Shown piece after piece: positions 1-6,552 of a stretch of DNA of 17,419 bases. The notes beneath the pieces were generated by a model, which had not been told where the DNA came from, did no database searches, and was given only the letters and a program-made list of their open reading frames with translations. This DNA is from Helicobacteraceae bacterium UBA6016 (GTDB lineage Bacteria > Campylobacterota > Campylobacteria > Campylobacterales > UBA6016). A program made the translations under genes and the position numbers. The DNA lies in assembly GCA_002428055.1 (NCBI GenBank), contig DIZY01000057.1, forward strand, positions 1 through 17,419. Direction: 5' to 3'. The number at the start of each line of letters is the position of its first letter. The first letter of the stretch is position 1.

Positions 1-600
1 AGAGAGTTTCTAAAAGCCGATGCGGACAAAGATGGAAAGCTGAGCGAGGATGAGTATCAAAATACCAGAAACGGGTTTATGGCTATCGGCGAAGCAAAAG
101 GCGCCGGTAGCGAGGTATTGAGTGTTACGGAAACCGTAACCGAGATGTATACGGCTCCGCATACAATAAAACCAAAAGAAGCCGACTCTATTGAAACAAT
201 GCTTGATTTTACAATGAGTGCCGACAAAAATCAAGATGGACAACATAGCTATATGGAACATCTTGATAGTTTTGGTGAATATAGGAATTTATTGATAGAT
301 AATGCAAAAAAACATCTAGGCAACATAGACCCTGCCGACAACCCATTTGCCGATAAAATAGCCAAAACACTAGAGCTACTTCTCGAAAAATCAGTAAACA
401 AAGAAGCCCAAAAAGCCCTCCAAAAACTAAGAGCCGCAAACGGCAATGAGAATGTACTAAGCACAGAAGAAAAAGAGGCTCTCGGAGCAGAGCTAAAAGC
501 TATCAAAAAACAACTTGAATCAAAAGATGATTTGAGTAGCGTAAAAGAAGAGCTAAAAACAAAGATAGAAAATACTCAGTTTATAGATGTGAGGGGATAA
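1..600 (+). CDS. EF-hand calcium-binding protein, 3' part (5' end outside window)
   Basis: The frame is open from base 1, so the start lies upstream of the window; the first internal ATG (position 79) would cut off an EF-hand loop. Two loops are visible. The one at 19-54 reads DADKDGKLSEDE, with ligands D1, D3, D5, S9 and E12. The one at 223-258 reads DKNQDGQHSYME, with D1, N3, D5, S9 and E12. A degenerate third loop may lie near ANGNENVLSTEE (about 436-471). The C-terminal 90 residues are charged and helical. It ends 5 bases before an outer-membrane barrel gene that is followed by a C39 peptidase, so it is probably part of that operon. Calcium binding follows from the loops. Being a secreted substrate or periplasmic partner of the downstream module is inference; the N-terminus, where a signal peptide would be, cannot be seen. 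Confidence 0.8.
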   Translation, partial: REFLKADADKDGKLSEDEYQNTRNGFMAIGEAKGAGSEVLSVTETVTEMYTAPHTIKPKEADSIETMLDFTMSADKNQDGQHSYMEHLDSFGEYRNLLIDNAKKHLGNIDPADNPFADKIAKTLELLLEKSVNKEAQKALQKLRAANGNENVLSTEEKEALGAELKAIKKQLESKDDLSSVKEELKTKIENTQFIDVRG

Positions 601-605
601 TCAAT

Positions 606-1454
606 TTGAAAAAAACAGTATATTTGCCGTTGTTGCTTGCCTCCACACTTTTTGCCTCCGACCCTGTGACCATAGACTCGCTTTTTAAAAGCCAAAATGG
701 ACTTAGGAGTATCACCACTCTTAGCTTCGTAAGTAGCGGTAGTTCAAATACATACGCTATTTATCCTGAGCTTATGACCCAAAACGAGGGCAGAGTATGG
801 ATGGACACAAAAAGCGTCGTACTGAACCAAGCTTTTTTGTACGGGCTTAGCAAAAACTTTGACTTTTTGGCAAGCGGTAGCGGTAGCTCAAACAGAAGAG
901 AATATGTAGACTTTAGCGGCTACAAGCATGACGATATTACGGGCTTTGACTCGTTGTGGCTAGGCGGCATATACTCTTTTGACTCAATTGGCGATTTCAA
1001 GCCTCAGCTAACTGCACAGATGTCGGCGTATCAAAAAAAGAGGTATTTGGAAGAGACAAAAAATGTTTCTGCAAAATCGTTTCTTATCAAGGGCTCTCTC
1101 AAAAACTACTCCGACCCGGTGGTATCCACATTTTCACTCGGGACCGTGATAAACGCCAAAAACACTATAGGCGGACATGATATAGAAGACGGAAATCAAA
1201 TCTTTTTTGGACTAGATCTCTCAATAATTCTAAGCCCGAAAGTCTCTCTCGATATAGGGCTCGACCAGCGTTATCAAATGGAGAGCAAAACGGACGGCGC
1301 AAAAGTATCAAACTCAAAGTCTATCCCCACGATGAGCCTCGGTGCTACATATGTGTTGACGCCTAAATCATCTCTGTCTATATCCGGCTCCGCAGGCGGC
1401 TCGTCCGATGCGCCTGACTCCATATTTTCTCTATCGCTTTGGCAAAAGTTTTAA
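606..1454 (+). CDS. Outer-membrane beta-barrel protein (transporter-like)
   Basis: This 282-residue exported protein starts with TTG, supported by GAGGGG at 591-596. An N-terminal signal peptide (MKKTVYLPLLLASTLFA, cleavage before SDPVT) is followed by alternating polar/hydrophobic beta-strand segments. The protein ends in ...LSLWQKF; a terminal Phe is the usual BAM recognition signal of outer-membrane barrels. It lies 5 bases after the EF-hand gene and overlaps the C39 peptidase gene by 16 bases, which indicates a single transcription unit. Barrel plus periplasmic C39 protease is the arrangement of FapF and FapD in the Pseudomonas functional-amyloid system, but no long N-terminal plug or coiled-coil region like that of FapF is visible. 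The substrate is unknown. Confidence 0.72.
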   Translation: MKKTVYLPLLLASTLFASDPVTIDSLFKSQNGLRSITTLSFVSSGSSNTYAIYPELMTQNEGRVWMDTKSVVLNQAFLYGLSKNFDFLASGSGSSNRREYVDFSGYKHDDITGFDSLWLGGIYSFDSIGDFKPQLTAQMSAYQKKRYLEETKNVSAKSFLIKGSLKNYSDPVVSTFSLGTVINAKNTIGGHDIEDGNQIFFGLDLSIILSPKVSLDIGLDQRYQMESKTDGAKVSNSKSIPTMSLGATYVLTPKSSLSISGSAGGSSDAPDSIFSLSLWQKF

Positions 1455-1975
1455 TTTTCTTTCTCTTGTGCGTTGGCTTTGCGTTTGCGCAGGAGGAGCA
1501 AAATATATTTGCAGTAAATCCGCTCTCAAAGCTAAAAACAAAACAGACGATAAAGCAGGCGTACGAAGAGTCATGTGGTGCGGCGGCTCTTGCCACACTG
1601 CTAAAGTTGCACGGCAGAGATACAAACGAAACCGATATGCTAAGCTTTGCCGAACTTGTCAAAATATCAAAAGCTTTTGGGTATGAGGCGCAGGGATATA
1701 GAATTTCAAGAGATGTTTTTGAAAAAACAAAAATTCCGTTGCTTGTGCTTGTGGTAAGGGAGGCTGAATTTCCACATTTTGTGGTAGCTATAAACCACAA
1801 CGGGGATTTTGTGAGCGTATATGACCCGAGTAGCGGAGACTACATAGCGTCAAAAAGAGACTTCTATGCCATGTGGGAGTTTGCCAGCGGCGGGTTTGCT
1901 CTCGTGGTACTGCCAAAAGAGTACAAACGCAAAGAGTTTGATATAGCTTTGCCAAGTTTGTTTTTTGGAAAATAA
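1439..1975 (+). CDS. Secreted C39-family cysteine peptidase (FapD-like)
   Basis: This 178-residue protein has a signal peptide (MAKVLIFFLLCVGFAFA, cut before QEEQN) and then one papain-like C39 domain. The oxyanion-hole Gln (Q40), catalytic Cys (C46 in ESCGAAALATLL), His (H113 in FPHFV) and Asp (D129 in VYDPSSGDY) are all present in C39 order. C39 domains usually sit on ABC exporters and cleave double-Gly leaders. Here there is no ABC or transmembrane portion, so the enzyme would act alone in the periplasm, as FapD does. The start is a TTG inside the end of the barrel gene; no in-frame alternative start is visible just upstream. It is translationally coupled to the barrel gene. The natural substrate is not shown; the neighbouring EF-hand protein is one candidate. 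Confidence 0.8.
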   Translation: MAKVLIFFLLCVGFAFAQEEQNIFAVNPLSKLKTKQTIKQAYEESCGAAALATLLKLHGRDTNETDMLSFAELVKISKAFGYEAQGYRISRDVFEKTKIPLLVLVVREAEFPHFVVAINHNGDFVSVYDPSSGDYIASKRDFYAMWEFASGGFALVVLPKEYKRKEFDIALPSLFFGK

Positions 1976-1976
1976 T

Positions 1977-2252
1977 CTAATTCGTAATATCCTCAAATAG
2001 CTGCTTCAAGCGATTGTTTCGTATCTCGATGAGGCGGACGATTTCGGGCATATCAAACTCTCCGAAGTATGTCATATCAAAGAGTTTTTGCAGAGGTTGG
2101 CGACAGCAGGTTTTGTCGCACTCGGTGACAAGTTTTTTTGCTTTTTTGTATGGTAGGTCGGTGCCTTGGAAGACTGAGATGGCTTCGCCTATCGTCTTAC
2201 CGCTGCATTCGCAAAGAACAGTTTTGGATAGCTCCTCATCCCAACCTTTCAC
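1977..2252 (-). CDS. Small Cys-rich protein, possible BFD-like [2Fe-2S] protein of the nif operon
   Basis: A 91-residue protein with a GTG start preceded by AAAGGA. Its cysteines are C14-x-C16 (LCECSGKTIGEAI) and C45-x3-C49-C50 (ECDKTCCRQPL). The spacing of the CxC from the second pair (C16 to C49, 33 residues) and the 'CxC + G-T-I-x-x-A-I' context resemble the [2Fe-2S] fold of bacterioferritin-associated ferredoxin (BFD) and the NifU central domain, but the second pair is C-x3-C-C rather than C-x2-C. It is the last gene of the nifB-nifV operon, 10 bases after the Rop-like gene. A role in electron transfer or Fe-S handling for nitrogenase assembly is inferred. Another metal-binding role is possible. 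Confidence 0.6.
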   Translation of the reverse strand: MKGWDEELSKTVLCECSGKTIGEAISVFQGTDLPYKKAKKLVTECDKTCCRQPLQKLFDMTYFGEFDMPEIVRLIEIRNNRLKQLFEDITN

Positions 2253-2262
2253 GACTTATCCT

Positions 2263-2445
2263 TTATAGATTATTTGCTTTTTTAAACTCATGGTACTCAT
2301 CTATTGCTTTAATAATTTGCTCTGTTAACGGGCGAAGGTCTCTATATTCGCTCCAGAGTGTATCCTCGACTATATCGTGGATTTTTGAGGCTATCTCGCT
2401 CGCCTTTCTCTTCATTGTAGCTAGCTCTTTTTTTGGGTCTTCCAT
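2263..2445 (-). CDS. Rop-like / CCE_0567-family nitrogen-fixation-associated small protein
   Basis: This 60-residue, almost wholly helical protein (KKELATMKRKASEIASKIHD, then a second helix around TEQIIKAIDEYHEFKKA) matches the helical-hairpin pattern of the Rop-like family. Members of that family, such as Cyanothece CCE_0567, are encoded beside nifX/nifB genes in many diazotrophs. The hallmark start '(E/D)LKKE...LK.KA...IHD.VED' is recognisable. ATG start with AAGGAGA upstream. The molecular role of the family is not settled; metal binding has been suggested. It lies between the GNAT gene and the Cys-rich gene in the nifB operon, which fits co-expression under diazotrophic conditions. Confidence 0.75.
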   Translation of the reverse strand: MEDPKKELATMKRKASEIASKIHDIVEDTLWSEYRDLRPLTEQIIKAIDEYHEFKKANNL

Positions 2446-2466
2446 TTGTATCTCCTTGTTTTAAAT

Positions 2467-3300
2467 TTAACCTAATGAGCCTGCGCTCGCAAATGAGTAG
2501 ATATTTTCATACTCTATTTTCAGGTCTTCGCCTTTTGCCATCTGGATGGCTCTGCCTACCTCTTCAAAGCCGTAGCCGATAAAAAACGAAAGTATCTCAT
2601 CGATTTTTGGAGCGTCAATATATATCTCTTTCATGCCGCGAAAATGCAAAAACTCACGAAACATCCGCTCTGCATCTAGATATGCGCCGCTTCGTACTTC
2701 AAAAGGTCCTACAAATGCAGCTCCGCCAACCATGCGAGAGTGCAAAAATCCGTTTGCGGTGGCAAAATATATGGAGCTTTTGGAGGCAAAATCCTCCGAC
2801 AAAAGCGCGCGTCTATCCTCTTTAAAAAACTCTGCGTCGAGCTTTAGCCCGATTTGCGGCAAGCTCTTTTGCTCCGTTTCGCCAAACCCGCTAAAGTTTC
2901 GACTCAATAGCTCTTTTTTGCTTTTTAGCCGTATGACCTCGATGCACTCCTTAAATCCGCAGCTTTTATAAAACTTTTTTAGAAGTGGGTTTGCATTGAG
3001 ATAGATAGGATTTACGCCGTTTACTGCTTTGAGCGCCGTTTCAAAGAGTCGCTTGCCGTACCCTTTTTTGCGGTGTTCACCAAATACCAGAAAGTTGCCT
3101 ATCCAAGCCGACTTTTCGTGTGCGTATGTCGTGATGCCCCCCGCAAGCTTGCCCTCCACCAAAAGCGCAAAAGAGGCGGTCGGAAACCTCTCTATTGTTT
3201 TTTGCAGCTCAAATTCGTCAATGAGCCACCCTTCATCAAGCGCCCTAGTGACAAAAGGTGCTATAAAATCACGCCGAAACCATACGATTTTTACGCACAA
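2467..3300 (-). CDS. Two-domain GNAT-family N-acetyltransferase in the nifV operon
   Basis: This 277-residue protein has an N-terminal GNAT domain. The acetyl-CoA-binding motif is FLVFGEHRKKGYGKRLFE around residues 70-87 (R77-x2-G80-x-G82), followed by LNANPLLKKFYKSCGFKE, the usual beta6/alpha4 region. Residues about 150-265 resemble the second, GNAT-like half found in YitH-type acetyltransferases (…FFIGYGFEEVGRAIQMAKG). The TTG start overlaps the last 10 bases of nifV, so it is probably translationally coupled. The acetyl acceptor is unknown. Linkage to nifV recalls nifV-cysE in Azotobacter, but this is not a CysE (no left-handed hexapeptide repeats), so the resemblance is only positional. 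Confidence 0.75.
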   Translation of the reverse strand: MCVKIVWFRRDFIAPFVTRALDEGWLIDEFELQKTIERFPTASFALLVEGKLAGGITTYAHEKSAWIGNFLVFGEHRKKGYGKRLFETALKAVNGVNPIYLNANPLLKKFYKSCGFKECIEVIRLKSKKELLSRNFSGFGETEQKSLPQIGLKLDAEFFKEDRRALLSEDFASKSSIYFATANGFLHSRMVGGAAFVGPFEVRSGAYLDAERMFREFLHFRGMKEIYIDAPKIDEILSFFIGYGFEEVGRAIQMAKGEDLKIEYENIYSFASAGSLG

Positions 3301-4409
3301 CTTGCAGCCTTCTCAAATATCGCTTTTAGCTCTTTTGCGCTCAGAGTTTTTTTGTCCCTCTCCGCAATCAAGCGTACCTCGTCAAGCACAGCCCCTAGCT
3401 CCTCTTTTTTGGCATCCACGCCTACACTCTCAAGCCTATGTTTGATTGAGTCCCTGCCCGTGTGCTTACCTATCGGATACGCTCTTTTGCCGCCGACGAT
3501 GTCCGGCGAAAACGGCTCGTAAGATGCCGAATTTTTGAGTACGCCGCTTGCGTGTATACCGCTCTCATGTGCAAAAAGCCTTTTGCCTATCACGGGAGCG
3601 TTTACCGCTATGGCTATGCCGCTCGCTTTTGCGACTTTTGCCGTCAATGCTTTCAGCGATACGATGTCCATATCTCTTTTTTCGCCTATTTGGTAGATTA
3701 GGCTCATCACTATCTGCTCAAAGCTCGCATTCCCCGCTCTCTCGCCGATACCAAGTGTCGTTGTGTTGATAGATAAAGCTCCCGCCTCTACGCCCGCTAT
3801 CGCATTTGCCGTAGCCATGCCAAAGTCGTTGTGGGTGTGCATCTCTATGGGCATACCGCATTTTGAAATGGAGCTTACAATTTTGTAAGTTTGTGTCGGA
3901 GTAAGGATACCGACCGTGTCACAAAAGCGAAATCTATCCGCACCAAGAGACGCCACAAAAGCAATAAGCTCTTTTAGATACGCCTCGTCCGCACGGCTCG
4001 CATCTTCTGCGCCTATACAGACAAAAAGCCCCTCTTTTTTTGCTAAACCGACCGAATTTTCTAGATTTGCGAATATCTTCTCTTTTGAAAGATTTTTGAC
4101 ACCCATCAAAATCCCACTCGTAGGCACGGAGAGGTCAACGGCTTTTAGTCCGCAAGAGAGGGCATACTCCATATCGTCCATCATCGCCCTGCACCACCCC
4201 ATCTGGCGCACACCAAGGTCAAGAGCGAGTATCTCTTTGATCGCTTCACGCTCTTTTACCCCCATAGCAGGTATCCCAATTTCTAGCTCATCCGCACCGG
4301 ACCCTACTAAGAGTTTTGCAATTTCTAGCTTTTCTTTGAGGCTAAAAGCCACATACGGCGCTTGTTCGCCATCTCTTAGCGTAGTGTCGTTAATTAAAAT
4401 TCGGCTCAT
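3291..4409 (-). CDS. nifV: Homocitrate synthase NifV
   Basis: NifV condenses acetyl-CoA with 2-oxoglutarate to homocitrate, the organic ligand of the nitrogenase FeMo-cofactor. At 372 residues it has the usual NifV length. Diagnostic motifs are present: DTTLRDGEQAP (8-18), the metal-binding HTHND (H191, H193), the glycine-rich TTLGIGERAGNA (217-228) and HESGIHASGVLKN (281-293). The LRDGEQAP form together with the nifB context favours NifV over 2-isopropylmalate synthase LeuA, which is longer and has a C-terminal regulatory domain absent here. It starts with ATG 15 bases after nifB and overlaps the GNAT gene at its end. Confidence 0.95.
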   Translation of the reverse strand: MSRILINDTTLRDGEQAPYVAFSLKEKLEIAKLLVGSGADELEIGIPAMGVKEREAIKEILALDLGVRQMGWCRAMMDDMEYALSCGLKAVDLSVPTSGILMGVKNLSKEKIFANLENSVGLAKKEGLFVCIGAEDASRADEAYLKELIAFVASLGADRFRFCDTVGILTPTQTYKIVSSISKCGMPIEMHTHNDFGMATANAIAGVEAGALSINTTTLGIGERAGNASFEQIVMSLIYQIGEKRDMDIVSLKALTAKVAKASGIAIAVNAPVIGKRLFAHESGIHASGVLKNSASYEPFSPDIVGGKRAYPIGKHTGRDSIKHRLESVGVDAKKEELGAVLDEVRLIAERDKKTLSAKELKAIFEKAASCA

Positions 4410-4424
4410 ATCGGCCTCCCTCTA

Positions 4425-5831
4425 TTACCCTTCTTCGGATTCATGTCCGAAATACTCTTTTGCGGCAGACATTAACGCCTCGGCTATTGCCAGTTTGGCG
4501 TATTTTTCTATACTCACCACACCCATCTCTTTTAGCGTATCTTGTGGACAACCGCCGATTTTTGCCGTTAGAAGCAGTTTTACATCATGCAATGCCGCCT
4601 TGATGTCATCCATAGGATTTTCACAAGAGTCGGGTCCCGCACAGTAGCCGTTTTCAACAGAGCGTTTGGTCAAAAATCTAAAGCCCATATCGCCCGCTTC
4701 GTAGATTAGAAACTCTTTTACCGTACCGAAATGCTCGTTTACTGTCGCAAAATCGCTGGAAGTGACGGCAATACACACGGTCTCGCCGTTTGAAGAGAGC
4801 ATTTTTTTCTCAGCCTCCGCCCTTTCATTCGCCTCTTTCATTATCTCTCTGAAGCTCTCTATTTTGTCTTTCGCTTTTTTGCGCCCTTCGATGTCGTATA
4901 GTGCGACAAGCTCATCAACGCTCTTATCTCCAAAGCTCTCAGGGGTAAATTCTGAGCTTCTATCTTCGCCGAGTATGCCTATAGCATCGGCTCTGCACTG
5001 CTTACAGTGAGTCATCAGGCTCATATCCATACCGCACGCTTCTTGGGCTTTTGCTAGTTGCTCGTCTGTGGCTGACGGTACGCCGTTGATTCCATAATAT
5101 GTGCCAAATTCCGGCTCGGAGAGAAGCGGCATGATATTGTGAAGAAATACGCCCATCTCTTTTAGCTTTTTAGAGACTTCAGGCAACCCTTCTTCGTTCA
5201 CACCCGGAATCAGTACGGAGTTTGCCTTGATAAGAATGCCCGCTTCCACGCATTTCTTGATACCTTCAAGCTGTTTACTGAGCAGTAGCGCCGCACCCTC
5301 TTCGCCTTTGTATCTTTTGCCCTCAAAGTAAACCCAAGGATAAATCTGAGCGCCCACTTTCGGGTCTATTGTATTTATAGTCACCGTGATGTGGTCTACG
5401 CCCGCCTCTTTTATCTGCTCTACAAATTCCGGCAGTTTAAGCCCGTTTGTAGAAAGACAAAGCTTCAAATCAGGCGCATACTCACGCACCAAAGCCAAGG
5501 TTTCAAATGTTTTTTGCGGATTGGCGAGAGCATCACCGGGACCCGCTATGCCTACGACTGAGAGATTTTTTATCTCGCTTCCCACTAAAAGCACTTTTTT
5601 TATAGCGTCAAGCGGCTTTAGCTTTTGGCTTGTAACGCCAGGTCTTGACTCGTTGGAGCAGTCGTATTTACGGTTGCAGTAGTTGCACTGTATATTGCAA
5701 GCAGGGGCAACAGGCAAGTGAATTCTCGCATAACTATAATGTGCATCTTTGCTGTAGCACGGGTGGTCGTTTATCATCGACATCGTTTTTTCATCTATAG
5801 TTGGCGTAGCGCTTGAACATCCGCAGCTCAT
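4425..5831 (-). CDS. nifB: Nitrogenase cofactor radical-SAM protein NifB with C-terminal NifX domain
   Basis: NifB joins two [4Fe-4S] clusters and inserts a carbide to make NifB-co, the precursor of FeMo-co. Of its 468 residues, the N-terminal two thirds are the radical-SAM domain, with CNIQCNYC giving C45, C49 and C52, preceded by HPCY and followed by NRKYDC. Residues about 350-468 form a NifX/dinitrogenase-cofactor-binding domain (VAVTSSDFATVNEHFGTVKE…KIGGCPQDTL). This is the long, two-domain form of most bacterial NifB. The very N-terminus carries CGC. The ATG is preceded by AAAGGAG with a 6-base gap. It is the first gene of a five-gene operon, with a sigma-54-like promoter 37 bases upstream and an inverted repeat covering its ribosome-binding site. 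Confidence 0.97.
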   Translation of the reverse strand: MSCGCSSATPTIDEKTMSMINDHPCYSKDAHYSYARIHLPVAPACNIQCNYCNRKYDCSNESRPGVTSQKLKPLDAIKKVLLVGSEIKNLSVVGIAGPGDALANPQKTFETLALVREYAPDLKLCLSTNGLKLPEFVEQIKEAGVDHITVTINTIDPKVGAQIYPWVYFEGKRYKGEEGAALLLSKQLEGIKKCVEAGILIKANSVLIPGVNEEGLPEVSKKLKEMGVFLHNIMPLLSEPEFGTYYGINGVPSATDEQLAKAQEACGMDMSLMTHCKQCRADAIGILGEDRSSEFTPESFGDKSVDELVALYDIEGRKKAKDKIESFREIMKEANERAEAEKKMLSSNGETVCIAVTSSDFATVNEHFGTVKEFLIYEAGDMGFRFLTKRSVENGYCAGPDSCENPMDDIKAALHDVKLLLTAKIGGCPQDTLKEMGVVSIEKYAKLAIAEALMSAAKEYFGHESEEG

Positions 5832-5836
5832 TCCGG

Positions 5837-5863
5837 ACTCCTTTAAATAGCTTTGAAAGGAGT
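5837..5863 (-). repeat. Inverted repeat enclosing the nifB ribosome-binding site
   Basis: Perfect 8-base arms, ACTCCTTT (5863-5856 in transcript order) and AAAGGAGT (5844-5837), flank an 11-base loop. The second arm contains the nifB Shine-Dalgarno AAAGGAG. An RNA containing both arms could pair them and mask the site. The start point predicted from the sigma-54-like promoter (about 5856) would leave most of the first arm outside the transcript. Confidence 0.6.
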
Positions 5864-5865
5864 AT

Positions 5866-5882
5866 TTGCATTTGGTGTTCCG
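5866..5882 (-). promoter_or_regulatory. Sigma-54-like promoter of the nifB operon
   Basis: On the minus strand the sequence CGGAACACCAAATGCAA has GG and GC separated by exactly 10 bases (GG complement at 5880-5881, GC at 5868-5869), the defining -24/-12 spacing of RpoN promoters. The GGAAC form is the variant seen in Campylobacterota flagellar RpoN promoters. The predicted start is near 5856, 25 bases before the nifB ATG. An almost identical element with identical spacing precedes the ferredoxin gene. No clear NifA-type TGT-N10-ACA site was noticed upstream. Confidence 0.65.
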
Positions 5883-5922
5883 TGGAAATTTTGGAGATTT
5901 GCAGTAGTGTTTTAGAGGTCGC

Positions 5923-6192
5923 TTATTCGGCTATTGGTTTAAAAAATTCACATATATCGACTTCAAGAACTTTAGAGATTTTGTAAAGATGAAAAATATT
6001 AAATCGTTTTGAATTTATACACGCCTCTGCGCAAGCATAAAATCCAGAGCCTTTTTGACCTATTGAAAGAGCCATATCCAATTGGCTTATGCCTTTCGCA
6101 ACTCTAAGTCTTTTGATATTCTCGGAAACAACTTTTGAAAAAGCCTCAAGCTCCTCATTGCTTGCAATTTTTGGCAACTCTATTACAGCCAC
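5923..6192 (-). CDS. XRE/Cro-type helix-turn-helix regulator
   Basis: An 89-residue DNA-binding protein. The HTH_3 fold spans about residues 24-83: ENIKRLRVAKGISQLDMALS is helix 1 plus the turn, and the domain closes with LYKISKVLEVDICEFFKP. The recognition helix region (GQKGSGFYACAEACINSKRF) is unusual in having two cysteines. The start is GTG, with AGGAAG upstream. It reads toward nifB 91 bases away and is divergent from the small gene at 6294, so it could control either. An imperfect direct repeat in the divergent region is a possible operator. No ligand domain is present. Confidence 0.85.
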   Translation of the reverse strand: MAVIELPKIASNEELEAFSKVVSENIKRLRVAKGISQLDMALSIGQKGSGFYACAEACINSKRFNIFHLYKISKVLEVDICEFFKPIAE

Positions 6193-6200
6193 GCTACCAC

Positions 6201-6284
6201 TTCCTATGGGTAAAACTTTTCAAAAGGTTATCTTGATAAAATCTTTAGGACAATTCTTTATAGATTGCTTTCTATAGGTAAAAG
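6201..6284. promoter_or_regulatory. Divergent regulatory region with paired CTATrGGTAAAA repeats
   Basis: Two similar 16-base elements, TTCCTATGGGTAAAAC (6201-6216) and TTTCTATAGGTAAAAG (6269-6284), match at 13 of 16 positions in direct orientation, 68 bases apart. They sit next to the XRE start and the 6294 start respectively. A TATAGA-N6-TCTATA inverted repeat (6259-6276) overlaps the second. The pairing fits operators for the adjacent XRE protein; this is inferred from position. Confidence 0.4.
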
Positions 6285-6293
6285 GGAGAGAAA

Positions 6294-6533
6294 ATGCCAA
6301 ATATTAAATGGGTTGGTGAAAAGTGTGGCATCAACGAAAATGTACTGATGGCAGATATTGCAATGGAGCTACACAATGTCGACAAGTCTCTGGATAATGA
6401 CAAAATGGTTGTTGAATTAACAGCTTTTGGCACACTAAATCAACAATTAAAAATAACAATTAAAACCAAAGGTGGTGATTTTATTCACGAATATACCAAG
6501 GATTGTTGTAGTTTTTTGCACGGCTCAATCTAA
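6294..6533 (+). CDS. Hypothetical small protein (79 aa)
   Basis: I do not recognise a family. The start ATG is preceded by GGGAGAG at a good distance. The protein looks soluble and cytoplasmic: there is no signal peptide or membrane segment, and predicted beta-strands (MVVELTAFGTLNQQLKITIK) are followed by a short acidic C-terminal stretch with adjacent cysteines (KDCCSFLHG). It starts 101 bases from the divergent XRE gene and ends 19 bases before the lipoprotein gene, so it probably leads the 6294-8838 transcription unit. Confidence 0.6.
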   Translation: MPNIKWVGEKCGINENVLMADIAMELHNVDKSLDNDKMVVELTAFGTLNQQLKITIKTKGGDFIHEYTKDCCSFLHGSI

Positions 6534-6552
6534 AAACTTTGGAGGAGACAAT

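Noticed and set aside
3291..4409. 2-isopropylmalate synthase (LeuA)
   Set aside because: The length of 372 residues lacks the C-terminal regulatory domain, and the LRDGEQAP motif plus nifB operon context point to NifV.
6472..6552. Longer start for the lipoprotein at 6472
   Set aside because: It overlaps the previous gene and hides the lipoprotein signal peptide; the ATG at 6553 follows GGAGGAG.
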